From the NCBI RefSeq assembly GCF_030272615.1, contig NC_081407.1, positions 380,205,179 through 380,269,178 of the forward strand: a DNA stretch of 64,000 nucleotides, read 5' to 3'. The stretch is from Cryptomeria japonica (lineage: Eukaryota > Streptophyta > Pinopsida > Cupressales > Cupressaceae). Of this stretch, positions 10,486 through 22,744 are shown piece after piece (the stretch's first letter is position 1; the number at the start of each line of letters is the position of its first letter). Under the pieces are notes generated by a model, which was given only the letters and a program-made list of their open reading frames with translations, did no database searches and had not been told where the DNA came from. A program made the position numbers and the translations under genes.

Positions 10486-12375
10486 ATGGGGGGCGATTTA
10501 GTCCGGGTAGAGACGAACATTATTGATTAGAGCATCTGCAATGACACTTGTGTGTGGATGTATATCAAGGAAGGGGGCATTGTTTTGTTCATGGAAGCCA
10601 TGACTGGGTTCGACGAAAGTATTTCCATGCAGTTCGTTAATAGTTGGAACGACATGAGAGTCATCATGGGTGATATCTCTTTTAAAATTAATGAAGATTT
10701 CATTTCCCAGGCTACGAGATTGTTTATCGAGGAAAGGAAATGGAAGAAGACTAGCAGGTTCACTGACGAAACCAGCATGAATAGATTCTTCAAAAAGGGT
10801 GAGGAGCATGTTAAGTTGCGAGGGGCTTCAACAGAGATTGTCTTCCTTATCTGTGGGACCAGGTGTGTACAACTGTAATGAAGTATTTTACCCTTGAAGG
10901 TAGATGTGGGGTTTTCTATTACTACCACTTCTTGTTGCTTAATCATTTCTGTAACCATTATATTATTTCCTTTCCCTTCTTTTTACTGCATGCTTTGGAG
11001 TCCACTATTAAGGATGTTCGGCAATGTATGAGTCAAGATAGAAACTTCACTATCCTTCACCGAGATTTAATGTTTTGTCTTTACAATTTCCATCGGGCCC
11101 TCTGTCTGCCCAAACTTATCTTTGTCCAGCCTGCCCCCTCCTACATGAGACACTCTGCTAACCCCACTGGTGTTAAAAAGGGCAATAAAAAGATCTCGAA
11201 AAATCCCAAAACCCTTTGTCAATCCCTTGGCCACACCCTTTCCCCACCTAAAATTGGGGAAAAAAACAAATGTAACCCATTTGCTGCCAAATTTGCCTCC
11301 AAAAACCCAGAAATGATCCCAAGGTCCTTTTAGTTGAGTCTGACGTGGAAGATGGTGTGACCCCTCGTAGGTCCAATAGATTTGCTGCTAAACCTCGCAT
11401 GAAACAACTTGTTGTGAGAAAAAACTATGTCAAAGATGATATGGAAGACTCAGAGAAGGAGGACAATGATAAGACCAAGGATGACATGGAGGCCACTAAG
11501 GTGTCAGTCTTCTAAGCTGGACACCAATGCTCCTGACTCTAGGACTTTGTAGGAATAAAGTAAGAACACCTCCCCTTTATCTGCAACTCCCCCCCCATGG
11601 TAAAAGTAAACAGATCTGTGAGGAAGATGGGAGGACGTTTGAGGGCATTCAAACTATTGTTGATGGAGGTGAAAAGGCAGAGGTTATTCAATGTGCGAGT
11701 TGTAAAACAATTTATGAGGATCTGAACAATGTGAAAAAGACGCTTGACACTTTGGATATGCATTTCAACAGAATTGTGAAATTTGCCTTGAAGGTTATGC
11801 ATTCCTCGACCACCACTATGTGTCTTCTGCATTAGGATAAAGAGGACCAAGGAGGTTTGGGAGGTGACACCACAAAGGATCTATTTGAGTTCCTTGCAAA
11901 TGATTGAACCGGTTTGCTACTTTCCTAGCACATGGTGACTGGAAAAAATGAGTAATGGGTGTTTTTTTTCCATTTTTGCTTATGGTTTCGTTGTTCAATC
12001 TGTTGGATCCTGGTTTTGTTTAATTTCATCATCAACTCTATGTGGCTTATTAAGACTCTTAATATTTTTTCTAGGTATTGTCGTATGAACAATATGCTTA
12101 CTACTAGGGTTAGTTGATTTAATGTTAATTTCTTTGTGGATATTTGCTTTTTCAGACTTTATATGGACAAGATTGCCATCAATCTTGTGATTTTCTATAG
12201 TAGTAGGTGGAATATGTTTTTGATAGTTAAGATAGGGATTGGTTGATGCTCTGTCATTTGGTTGATGTGTTTGTGTTGTTAATGCTCTCTTTGAGGATTT
12301 CTATGTACTCTGGGTCAACCCCCTAGTTTTGGCTGCTTTTTTATGAAAATACTATTAATGAAATTGATTGTTTCT
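10486..12375 (+). mobile_element. Decayed unit coding a conifer repeat-type domain of unknown function
   Basis: This coding-like unit follows the LINE on the same strand. Its first part (about 10,486-11,110) has a domain with the pattern W..V...V.KY.TLEGR....YYHF.LLNH, seen here as VMKYFTLEGRCGVFYYYHF near 10,875-10,920. The same layout, YVLKYLTCEGRFSCLHSHHF, occurs in the extra reading frame of gypsy C at 58.4 kb. After it come a basic Lys/Pro-rich segment (11,160-11,330), a basic then acidic segment (11,340-11,510), and a segment with possible coiled-coil character (11,640-11,830). A possible end is the tract attaatgaaattgattg near 12,350. No LTRs were found around it. It is broken in several places and is treated as a fossil because its relative sits in an LTR element. 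The function is unknown. Confidence 0.5.
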
Positions 12376-13912
12376 TAACCAAATCTGATTAGTTCCTATC
12401 TATTGAGAATAGAGTCAAATCCAAGATGATGAATACAAAATTGCACAGTAACTATTTGAAAACCAGTGGCCTTTTCACATTAATGCAACCTCTCATATTA
12501 TTACAAAACCATTCTTACAAATCTATTTTGTTTTCTCAAACCCACAATAACTTGGATACAAAATTTAATTCTTCCTTGAAGAAACCCATACACAAATTAT
12601 ACAACTGCAAGAAGATTGCAGTGACAAATTAAAACATCTTGGATGCTTCAATTCATATGCAATTTGACAACACAAAATAGAGACAATTTTAGAATATTTT
12701 CTACAATTGGCCCAAACTGATCAATACTATTGCAAAGTTCACATACCCATTTTCTATGGACAAAATCTAGCCTTAGACTGACATTTCCCTATTTTATTCC
12801 TACAAAGTAGAACTTTAGAACCACTATAAAAAATAGAAGAGAAGGCTATAAATAGAAATGGAAGAAGCTTCGATAATAATCATGTTGCTGATAGTTGTCC
12901 CTTCCTCCAAATCTGATTTGCATCTGCTACTTATCTCTCTCATCTTTCTGCGACAAAAAAATTCTTTGCCCCTTTTCTCAAAATTTCCAATCTGCACTTT
13001 TCCCCTTGTCATAACTAAAAATATTCCGTTGTTTGAAAACTTGTGCCTTCTTGAAGGAAATTCAAGCAAATTATCACACCTACAAAGCCTTGGATTACAT
13101 ATGCTGAAATTCGAAGCAATAAATGCATTGAACTTTGACCTTACCCATAGTGGTTGCACATTAGAGAATATTGAATGACAAAGAATGGGTAGAAACACTT
13201 GTGTTACATATCGTTGGAACAATAAAGCATGCAATTTACACAAATTTGGACGAGTTCCTCCTCTTTAACGCTTATCACTAAGTTGCTACCACTGCATTGC
13301 TTTGAAAACCTTTATCTTACAACCATATTAGTGCATCCATTTGTAGACATCTTGCAATCATCGCATATTGATATTCAACATAAATGGTGTTTTCCTTCAT
13401 GACCTGATGCCTCACCATTGCCATTACCTATAGCAGCATTCATGAGATCAGGTTTCTTTGAGGTAGCCCAAACAGCTTATAAGCCATGTTTATGAAATGT
13501 TTCACAAGTGCTACTTGTAACTTATGGATATGGAGAAGGCGTGGAATAATATAATTTTTAAGTTTGAAACAATGCATAAATAAAATAATTGTCTCCATAA
13601 TGATATATTTTGGCATAAAAGTTTAAATATAAATATGTTAATTATATATTATCTTTTAAACTAACTTTAAGCATGTAAATATTTATTTTTTTTATTTTTT
13701 CTATTCATAATTGAAGTTTACATAAAAAATATTAAATTATGTACCTCATCTAAATCATGTTTTTGATTCATAATATTGGTTTTTAAAATATGTTATAAAA
13801 TAAATATTATATAAAGAATAGAAATAAATCATGGAGTGACACAAAAAAATTTAACTATTATTTAAATTTCATTTCAAATAGTGAAGAATGGTATTTATAT
13901 ATCAAAGAAAGT
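12376..13912. other. Noncoding stretch with one unexplained open frame
   Basis: This is AT-rich flank of the copia element. An open frame of 139 codons on the minus strand (12,824-13,243) and one of 106 codons on the plus strand (12,858-13,178) overlap. Neither resembles a family I know. A minus-strand stretch near 13,390-13,480 has a coding look (words such as SKKPDLMNAAIGNGNGEA) but no start or continuation. Nothing here is supported as a gene. Confidence 0.4.
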
Positions 13913-13917
13913 ATGAA

Positions 13918-15432
13918 CGATGGTATGATGAAAGAATAAGTATCCGGTAGAATACTTAGAGGGGGGGAGGTGATTCAGTATATTGAAAAACTGATACAAA
14001 GTTCCCAAACTCAAACTCAATCAAACAAAGTAAACATATCTCAGTCAAGATCATAAGAATACTTGACATCAACCGGTTTAACTATTATGACAACTTTAAC
14101 AGTAAACAACTTCAATCTTGTGAACATCAACAATGCTTAATCATAACTCAACATTTTCATCTCTCAATGCTTCTACTTGACATGCCTTATAAAAAATTAA
14201 CCACATGATCAACAAATAAGATCATAGCCACAAAAGCATTCACCACTTGACACAAATGTTTATACGTGGAAAACCCAAATAGGTAAAAACCACAGTGAGA
14301 TGAGACTCACAAGGATAGCTATCTAAACTCTTTCAAAGTTTGCCTTGTTAGGAGCCAAGCCTATTAAAGCTTTACAATAAGTCTTGTTAAGAACTAATTC
14401 CGGTTAGGAATCACCCGGTTAAGGGATTTACAAATACGCTTAGATTAAAAGCCAATAAGTCTTGTTAAGAACTAATTTCGATTAGGAATCGCCCAGTTAA
14501 GGGGTTTACAAATATGCTTTGATTAAAAACACAATACCCTGTTAGGAGTAACCTCGCTAGAGGATTTAAGAATCCAAGCTAATGGACCACCTTGTTAGAG
14601 GATTTTATGAGTAACCAAGCTTGTTAGAGCTTACCCGGTTAAGGGATTTTACTTATGCTGTAATTGTTAGAAAACAACGGGTTTTATTGATCTGTCTGAG
14701 TAGCACTATATTTGCTTGATCAGATCCTTCTAAGCTTCAATCTACCTTCACTCAAAGTGCAGATCCATTCACCAGTTAGGCAACTACACACTCAACAGGT
14801 TTTCTACCAATCTTGCCAACAACCTTTACAATAACTTCATCGACCTTAAATAGAAATCAATTAGGTCGATAACACAACAAAACCTATTTCTCATCATCGA
14901 GATTACAAACAAGTCGGTACAATCTTGACCGTTAGAAGTCATGACAATCTCTTCACATTCTTTAAGAAAATTCCAACCGCTCCATGATCACCGCTTCATA
15001 TGACTTTGTAACTCATCACACATTGTGCATTAAATGCAATCCACTTTGCTCCTTTCATAGACAATAACAAACGCACCAAAACAATTTGAACATATCCTCA
15101 TTCAATGATCACACGTGTCTCCATCATTACCGCTCATCAGATAATAAACTATCAAACTTGGTCGGTTAGGGTTTAACAGCTGATAGGGTTTTATTGGTTA
15201 CATTACATAGAAAGGTTTAACCCTTTACATCGGTTCACCAGTTTATCTCACAAACTTAACATACAAGTTTACAACATCTTCCACAAAACTCTCTTTATCG
15301 GTTACTAGCCAATATCAAAAACAACAATATCAACAATAACATAAATACCATTAGCGGTTCAATTAACATCAATGACAACATATCATTAATGTAATCTCTA
15401 TGCAAAATACCAACAAACTCAAAATACCAACA
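13918..15432 (-). repeat. Copia A 3' LTR
   Basis: This is the LTR at the 3' end of the minus-strand element, about 1,515 bases, ending ...ccaaca in plus orientation beside the purine tract. It matches 19,714-21,129 over its whole length. It is longer than its partner mainly because of an internal duplication of about 83 bases (about 14,384-14,540) and a second short one at its inner end (caaaataccaaca repeated). Confidence 0.93.
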
Positions 15433-15433
15433 A

Positions 15434-15445
15434 TCTCCCCCTTTG
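15434..15445 (-). promoter_or_regulatory. Copia A polypurine tract
   Basis: On the minus strand the sequence caaagggggaga lies one base from the LTR edge, the expected position of the plus-strand primer for reverse transcription. A second copy of the same tract lies at 15,611-15,622. Confidence 0.85.
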
Positions 15446-18400
15446 GCATTGATGGCAATACAAATATCAACGCCTTTGATTGCTGCTGAGATTGGTGAAT
15501 AGGAATCCTGGTTTACATTACCAAGTATTCACCTTGCTCTGTCCTATCTTCAGCCTGCCACTGGTTCACCTAATCAGACACATAATTCTTCTCCTCAATC
15601 ACATAATTCTTCTCCCCCTTTGACAACAATGCCAAAGTGAAAGTAAAACATGTAATTCTACTCTCACTGTGATGTTGATGCTCCCCTTGTGGAATACATC
15701 TTCTTCATCAATCCATGTAAAATTCTGCAAGTAATTTAGGGACTGATGCAATCAACATCATGCTCAACTAACTTCATGAAGAGGAACAACCCCCGATTGA
15801 CTTCTAAGATACTTGAAAGTGGTCTTAGGCAGAGGTTTGGTAAAGATATCTGCAAGCTTCTCCTTGGTAGAAACATGCTCTGAGATAACATCTTTAATTT
15901 TATTTTTTCCCCTCAAGAAGTGATATTTCAATTCAATGTGCTTACTCTTTGCGTGCAAAACAAGATTTTTAGAAATGTTTATTGCACTTGTATTATCACA
16001 CAAAATCTTTATAGGTTATAAGATTTCCATCTTCAAACGTTCCAAAATGTGCCTCATCCACATAGCTTGTGTGCAATTCATATAAGCTGCTACATACTTA
16101 GGTTCAACAGTAGATTGTGAAGTGCAACTCTGCTTTTTGCTACTCCAAGAGACTAGCCTTCCTCTTAGAAAGAATGCTCCATCGATAGTACTCTTCTGGT
16201 CATCAATATTTTCTGCCCAATCAACATCTGTTTATGCTTTCAAATCAAAATTTCCACCATATGGATACCAAAACCCATAGTCAACAATACCTTTCAGATA
16301 TCTAAAAATTATCTTGGTTGCCATTAGATGTGCCTCCTTTGGATTCTTTTGAAATCTAGCAACAATACCAACTGCATGGGCAATATCCGGTCGACTGTGA
16401 ACAACATAGTGTAATTTGCCAAAATTTGACCTGTATTCCTTTTCATCTACAGACTTAGATGCATCTTCCTTGGACAATTTACAACCTGTAACCATTGGGG
16501 TTCCAACTAGTTTACAGTCACTCATACCGAAAGTCTTCAAAACCTCTTTCACATACTTGGATTGAGTAATAAAAATACCATTCTTCATCTGTTGTATCTG
16601 TAAGCCTATGAAATTTTTTATTTCCCCTACTAATGACATCTCAAATTCATTCTTCATTTCATCTGCAAAGCAATCACTCATAGCATCATCACCTCTAAAT
16701 ATAATATCATCTACAAATACTTCACTGACCAGTATATCATCTCCTCCAGACTTGAGATAAATGTTGTTGTCATCACTGGTTCTAGTAAAGCCTATCTTCA
16801 TCAAATGAGTATGAAGTCATTCATACCATGCTCTGGGTGCTTGCTTTAATCCATACAAAGCTTTATGCAATTTGCATACCATGTCTTCCTTATCTGTCAA
16901 TGCATAACCATCAGGATGCTCTATATAAACCTCTTCTTCCAGTATCCCATTCAATAATCCAAACTTGACATCCATCTAGTATACCTTAAACTTCTTATGA
17001 ACTTCAAATGCAAGTAGTGTTATGACACCTTCCAGTCTTGCTACTGGTGCAAAAGTTTCTCCATAGTCTTCTCCTTCTTCTTGCGCATATCCTTTGCATA
17101 CTAGTCTTGCCTATTGCGAATTACAACACCATCTTCATTTAGTTTGTTTCTGAACACCCATTTAGTACCTATAACATTCTTGTTTACCGGTCGACATACC
17201 GGGGTCCAAGTGTTGTTCTTCTTAATTTGATCTAACTCCTCCTCCATAGCTTTCACCCAATGATCATCACCAAAGGCCTCCTTAGCACTTCTAGGTTCAA
17301 AGGTGGATATCATGCAAGAGTTCTCTCTTATTCTCCTTCTAGTTAGTACTACAATATCCTTATCCCCAATTATCTATTCAGGACTGTGATTCAGTCTCAC
17401 ATACCTAGGAATAACATGATCATTCTCTTCAGGTTCAACTTCTTCATTATCATCTTCCTTTGAATTTATTTGTTCTGGTTGAACAAGTACATCAGGATTT
17501 GCTTTACCGGTTTTTGATTTAACAGTTTTAGGTACCAAAAGCAAAATGCAAGGATCTTCATCCTTCTCAAAACTGGTTCCTTCTGAAATTTCAGGACATT
17601 CATCTCTTTTCACCAGAACTCGGTTCATTGTGTACACAGTTGTACTTACAACTTCTTTCCAAAATGTTTTTGATACACCTCCTTGTATCAACATAGTTTT
17701 AGCCGCTTCAACCACTGACCGGTTGTTCCTCTTTGCTATACCATTATGTTGTGGTGTCCTTGGTGCAGAAAGTTGTCGCTTGATACCATTATCATCATAA
17801 TATTTAGTGAACTATGCAAAAGTGAATTCATCGCCTTGATCTGTTCTTAGACATTTTATCTTTTTGTCACTCTCTTTCTCAGCTAAGGATCTGAATGCCT
17901 TGAATTTACCAAAAGCTTCATTCTTATCCTTCAAGAATGTGACCCACATCATCCTTGAGCAATCATCAGTGAAGATCATGAAGTATCTGTCACCTTGAAT
18001 GCTTCTTGTTCTTATTGGTCCACATAGATCTGTATGAACCAAATCTAACAAGTGCTCTGCTGAGAAGGACTTGCTCTTAAAAGTTGAAGAAGTCATCTTT
18101 CCAAGTGGACATTCTTTACAAAGAGCATTAACCGGTTTGTCTAGCTGAGGTAGATCTCTCACTATCTTAGACTTGCTTACTTTAACAATATTGTCAAAAT
18201 TTATATGACAAAATCTTATATGCCAAAGCCAGCTATCATCTATTTTTCCAATCAAATAATTGCTAACTTTAGGATTGAGATGAAATAGATTACCTATGGT
18301 CTGTTTCCCGGCTGCAATCAATTCACCTTTGTTGTCAAAGATTTTGCACATTCCATTTTTGAACTCCAGTGGGTATCCTCTATCATTAAGTTGTGTCACA

Positions 18401-19252
18401 CTTAACAAACTATGCTTTAGGCCTTCAAACCAATAGACATCGTCAACACTTCTCTTCCCATTAAGAGAAATAACTCCCTTACCTTTAACCATATAGGGTG
18501 AGTCATTGCCAAATCTAACAACACCACCATCAAATTCCTTCAGGGAAAGAAATTTGCTCCGATCACCGGTCATGTGATGTGAACAACCACTATCAACGAT
18601 CCAATCATCAAAGTTATCCATTTTGGATATTAGTGCCTTATGATCTGATATTTCTTCCTTAATAGCTACAAACACAATATCTTCACTAGCATCATCATCA
18701 GATTCTTCATCAATAATACCACTGTCAATAGCTACAAAACAATCTCTCTTGCCTTTACCCTTATACTTCTTAAATTTGTCGTTCTTGTATTCATTTTCAC
18801 CATTAGGACAATTTGCTGCTATATGACCAATCTTGTTGCATGCAAAACATTTTAAAGGTAGCTTACCTCTATATTTACTAGTGCCTCTAGGCATTCGTTT
18901 TGCCAACAATGCTTCAAGTTCCACTAAGTCGTCTTCATCTTCAACATCTCTGTTGGATCTAGATTCATAGTTATAGCCGATATCTCTACTTCTTCTCACA
19001 GATGGGTTAGAGACAGAAGCTCTAAATGCAGATTCTGATTTCTGTACACTACCATCATAGACATTTAGTTCAAAAGCAGTAAGTTTGCCAATAATAGAGT
19101 CAAGAGTTACCTTTGTCTTGTCAATGGATTTCAGCTCCTGAATAGCCGCAACTTAGATAGCATAGACTGGTAGTAGGGTTCTCAATACCTTACAGATTAC
19201 CGTGGCATCTTCCACTTTCCCTCCTGCAGTCTTTATCTCACCAACCATCTCT
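15446..19252 (-). mobile_element. Copia A pol region (PR, INT, RT, RNase H), fossil
   Basis: Read on the minus strand. The zinc knuckle CFACNKIGHIAANC is near 18,850. The protease has WIVDSGCSHHMTG near 18,600. The integrase has an N-terminal His/Cys region with WHIRFCH near 18,200 and core words VHTDLCGPI and FTDDCSRMMWV near 18,030-17,950. Reverse transcriptase begins near 17,290 with WVKAMEEELDQIKKNNTW and has the active-site word FVDDIIF near 16,715. RNase H ends with SKHIELKYHFLRG near 15,940 and ADIFTKPLP near 15,840. All expected domains are present in copia order. The reading frame is broken in several places. Confidence 0.92.
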
Positions 19253-19642
19253 TTAATTCTTTGACCAAACTGTTGGATATTCACCTTTAGACATCCTCAT
19301 GTCGTCAAACTTTCCTCTTAAACTCTCCTCTTTGGCAATCTTGACATGTTCATCACCGCTATAAATCTCTTCTAATTTCTTCCATACTTCATATGCAATT
19401 TCAAGACCATGAACATCTACATATTCAACATCAGACAGGGAATTGATAATAGCTTCCAATGCCTGGTGATTTTCTTGTTGTTCTTTCTTCTGATCATTAG
19501 TCAGGGGTCCAGTAGGTGTAGTATACTTATTTTCTATATGATCCCGATACTGACTACCAAAAATCTTAATGTAAATCTTCATTTTGTCACTCCATATTCT
19601 ATAGTTATCTTTGTTGAACTTCAGACCCTCTTTCTTCATCAT
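19253..19642 (-). mobile_element. Copia A gag N-terminal part, fossil
   Basis: The minus strand codes a copia Gag start: FNKDNYRIWSDKMKIYIK, then VWKKLEEIYSGDEHVKIAKE and LRGKFDDMRM. These are the usual UBN2-type words of copia Gag (W...M...L, W..L...Y). It lies directly downstream of the primer site, as expected. The later part of Gag up to the zinc knuckle continues toward 18,850. Confidence 0.88.
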
Positions 19643-19699
19643 GATCTACAAGATCTTTTCCTCAAGCTGTTAGGCTTTTAGATTAAGAGGACCCGAGTT

Positions 19700-19711
19700 G
19701 CTCTGATACCA
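19700..19711 (-). promoter_or_regulatory. Copia A primer binding site (initiator Met tRNA)
   Basis: On the minus strand tggtatcagagc begins two bases after the end of the 5' LTR. This is the standard copia primer site, complementary to the 3' end of initiator methionine tRNA. It fixes the element's direction and the LTR edge. Confidence 0.92.
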
Positions 19712-19713
19712 AT

Positions 19714-21129
19714 TGATGGTATGATGAAAGAATAAGTATTTGATAGAATATTGAGAGGGTGGGGGTGAATCAGTATATTGAAAAACTGATACAAAGTTCC
19801 CAAACTCAAACTTAGTCAAACAAAGTAAACATATCTCAGTCAAGATCATAAGAATACTTGACATCAATCGGTTTAACTGTTATGACAATTTTAACAGTAA
19901 ACAACTTCAATCTTGTGAATATCAACAATGCTTAATCATAACTCAATATATTCATCTCTCAATGCTTCTACTTAACATGCCTTATCAAAAATTAACCACA
20001 TCAACAAATAAGATCACAACCAAAAAAGCATTCACCACTTGACACAAATGTTTATACATGGAAAACCCAAATAGGTAAAAACCATAGTGAGATGAGACTC
20101 ACAAGGATAGCTATCTGAACTCTTTCGAAGTTCACCATGTTAGGAGCCAAGCCTGTTAAAGCTTTACAATAAGTCTTGTTAAGAACTAATTCCAGTTAGG
20201 AATCACCTGGTCAAGGGATTTACAAATATGCTTTGATTAAAAGCACAATACCCTGTTAGGAGTAACCTCGCTGGAGGATTTAAGAATCCAAGCTAATGGA
20301 CCACCTTGTTAGAGGATTTAATAAGTAACCAAGCTTGTTAGAGCTTACTCGGTTAAGGGATTTTACTTATGCTATAATTGTTAGAAAACAACAGGTTTTC
20401 TTGATATGTCTGAGTAGCACTATATTTGCTTGATCAGATCCTTTTAAGCTTCAATCTGCCTTCACTCAAAGTGCAGATCCATTCACCAATTAGGCAACTA
20501 CACACTCAACAGGTTTTCTACCAATCTTGCCAACAACCTTTACAACAACTTCATCGACCTTAAATAAAAATCAATTAGGTCGGTAACACAACAAAACCTA
20601 ATTCTCATCATCGAGATTAAAAATAAGTAGGTACAATCTTGACCATTAGAAATCATGACAATCTCTTCACATTCTTCAAGAAAATTCCAACCGCTCCATG
20701 ATCACGACTTCATAGGACTTTGTAACTCATCACAAGCTGTGCATTAAATGCAATCCACTTTGCTCCTTTCCTAGACAATAACAAATGCACCAAAACAATT
20801 TGAACATATCTTTATTCAATGATCACACGTGCCTCCATGATTACCACTCATCAGATAATAAACCATCAGACTTGGTCGGTTAGGGTTTAACAACTGATAG
20901 GGTTTTACTAGTTACATTACATAGAAAGGTTTAACCCTTTACACCGGTTCACCAGTTTATCTCACAAACTTAACATATAGGTTTACAACATCTTCCACAA
21001 AGCTCTCTTTACCGGTTACTAGCCAATATCAAAAAGAACAATATCAACAATAACACATATACCATTACCGGTTCAATTGACATCAATGACAACATATCAT
21101 TAATGCAATCTCTATGCAAAACACCAACA
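19714..21129 (-). repeat. Copia A 5' LTR
   Basis: LTR of 1,416 bases, starting tgatggtatgatg and ending ccaaca in plus orientation. It carries one copy of the 83-base unit that is doubled in the other LTR, and is otherwise collinear with it. Confidence 0.93.
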
Positions 21130-21134
21130 ATGAA

Positions 21135-22670
21135 TACACCACAATTTTCCACAAATGGATCTCACTTCAAAGATAACAACATCAATTCCAACTTCACAAT
21201 GAGTGAAATGCAACGAATGCAAAGTAGGAGTGAAAATTAGATGACCGAGAATGGCAAGTGAAAAACAGACCACAAAGATTAGCGAATGAAAATTCGACAA
21301 TCATGATATCATCTTGCATATGCTAAAGAACATTATAGTCCATCGATGGTGAAAGTTAGCTGATGTGTTTCTCTTATTGAACCCATTGTACAATTAAATT
21401 TGATTTTAAACCATGTTTGTAAGTTTGAAAAATATGAACATATATTGTATGGTGCCAATTTTCAAGCAATCTAGGTTTTCAAATCTTAAGAATGTAGGAC
21501 AAGTTGTAGTGTATCAATTATGCAGTACATTTTATCATATGATCCACACTTACAAACTTTAATACATGGAGCATAGTGTATGGTTCCAAATTATTTTTAC
21601 TTTGTTTTTAAAAAACTGAGAGTGTGACTAAAGTTGTATGGTATTGATGAAAAAATATGCTTGGCCATGTATGATAACAAACCTTTAATATTGATTGTGA
21701 TTCACAATCACAAATTTTAAGTATGTTAAGTGAATTGTCATTTGCCAATTATGGGCTACGTTTGATTATGATCAATATTTACAAATCTAAATAAGAGAAT
21801 AGCAAATTTATTAGATATTTAGTATTTAATTACAAATCTATTTTATTAAAAAAGATATATTATTATTAGTTATAGTTTTTTTTTTATAAAATTCAAATTC
21901 AAATGTATTGTTAATATAAAGTAATATTATAGAATTGTATATATATAATATATATTCAAATATATATAATTTATATAATATTTTTTTATAACAATTGTCT
22001 TTATTATTTATTTTGTATTTTATATTTTATATAATTAGTTTTATAAATATATAGTATAAAACATGTTTAATTGTATAGGTTTGCATTTCACATTTTGATA
22101 TAAATTATTAATTTATGATTGAAAAATTATTAAAAAACATACTTACCATACAACAATAGAAACTATAAGTTTTTAAGTCCAATTATTAAATACAATATAT
22201 TACTACATCTTTAATATTCAAGTTGTAATAAAATATACTTAATATTTATTATGAGATGGAAATATACTAATTTGAAGAAGGTGGGTTTATTTCTTATAAA
22301 ACTTTCAGCATATTCCGCATTAAAAAAATGATATTATATTCTAATTAATAATTAATATTAAATTAAATCTAAATTAATTTATGTATAATAAAATTCTCAT
22401 AAATAATAATATTATTATTTAAAAAAATTTAATTTATTGTTTTATTATTTTACAATTAAAATATTCAAAAATATCTATATATAATAATTAATTATTTTGT
22501 CAAAAATTAAAAAATAATTTGTAATATACTCTCAATCTCTAATTAACTATACCAAAACAAGAAAAACTAATAATAATAAAATGTTTAAAATATCTTTAAA
22601 AAATAGAATATTAAGCTAATTGTAACTTCACTTCTTAGAATAGACGCAGCCATCTTGGACGCTATGGATT
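21135..22670. other. Very AT-rich stretch, no gene
   Basis: About 1.5 kb of mostly A and T with poly-A and poly-T runs and short TA tracts near 21,940-21,980. No coding frame, RNA gene or transposon end was recognised. Confidence 0.5.
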
Positions 22671-22744
22671 CATCGACACACGTTTTACACCGTCGACATA
22701 CGTTTTTATACCGTCAACACATGTTTTACATCGTCGATTTTACA
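22671..22744. repeat. Short tandem repeat, about 20-bp unit with GTCGAC core
   Basis: The unit (c)cgtcgacacacgttttaca occurs about three and a half times, at 22671, 22690, 22711 and 22731. Copies vary by a few bases and in T-run length. It is a GC-bearing island in a very AT-rich stretch. Confidence 0.75.

Larger units (their letters stand above)
13913..21134 (-). mobile_element. Copia A: complete Ty1/copia LTR retrotransposon with target duplication
   Basis: A whole-length copia element (fossil) reads on the minus strand. The two LTRs bound it and the 5-base target duplication atgaa flanks it at 13913-13917 and 21130-21134. Inside, in element order, are a primer site, gag, zinc knuckle, protease, integrase, reverse transcriptase, RNase H and a purine tract. 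This Gag-PR-INT-RT-RH order defines Ty1/copia. The internal region of about 4.3 kb is near normal length but broken in several places. By eye the LTRs differ at roughly 6% over their first 350 bases. At the slow substitution rates published for conifers this suggests an insertion more than ten million years ago, a rough inference. Confidence 0.93.

Noticed and set aside
12824-13243. Overlapping open frames of 139 (minus) and 106 (plus) codons
   Set aside because: No family, no neighbouring exons and no convincing start or splice signals. Chance open frames of this size are expected in 64 kb.
19700-19711. tRNA-like similarity at the copia primer site, and at 63,870-63,887, as tRNA genes
   Set aside because: Only the short primer complement is present, with no cloverleaf around it. 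These are primer binding sites.
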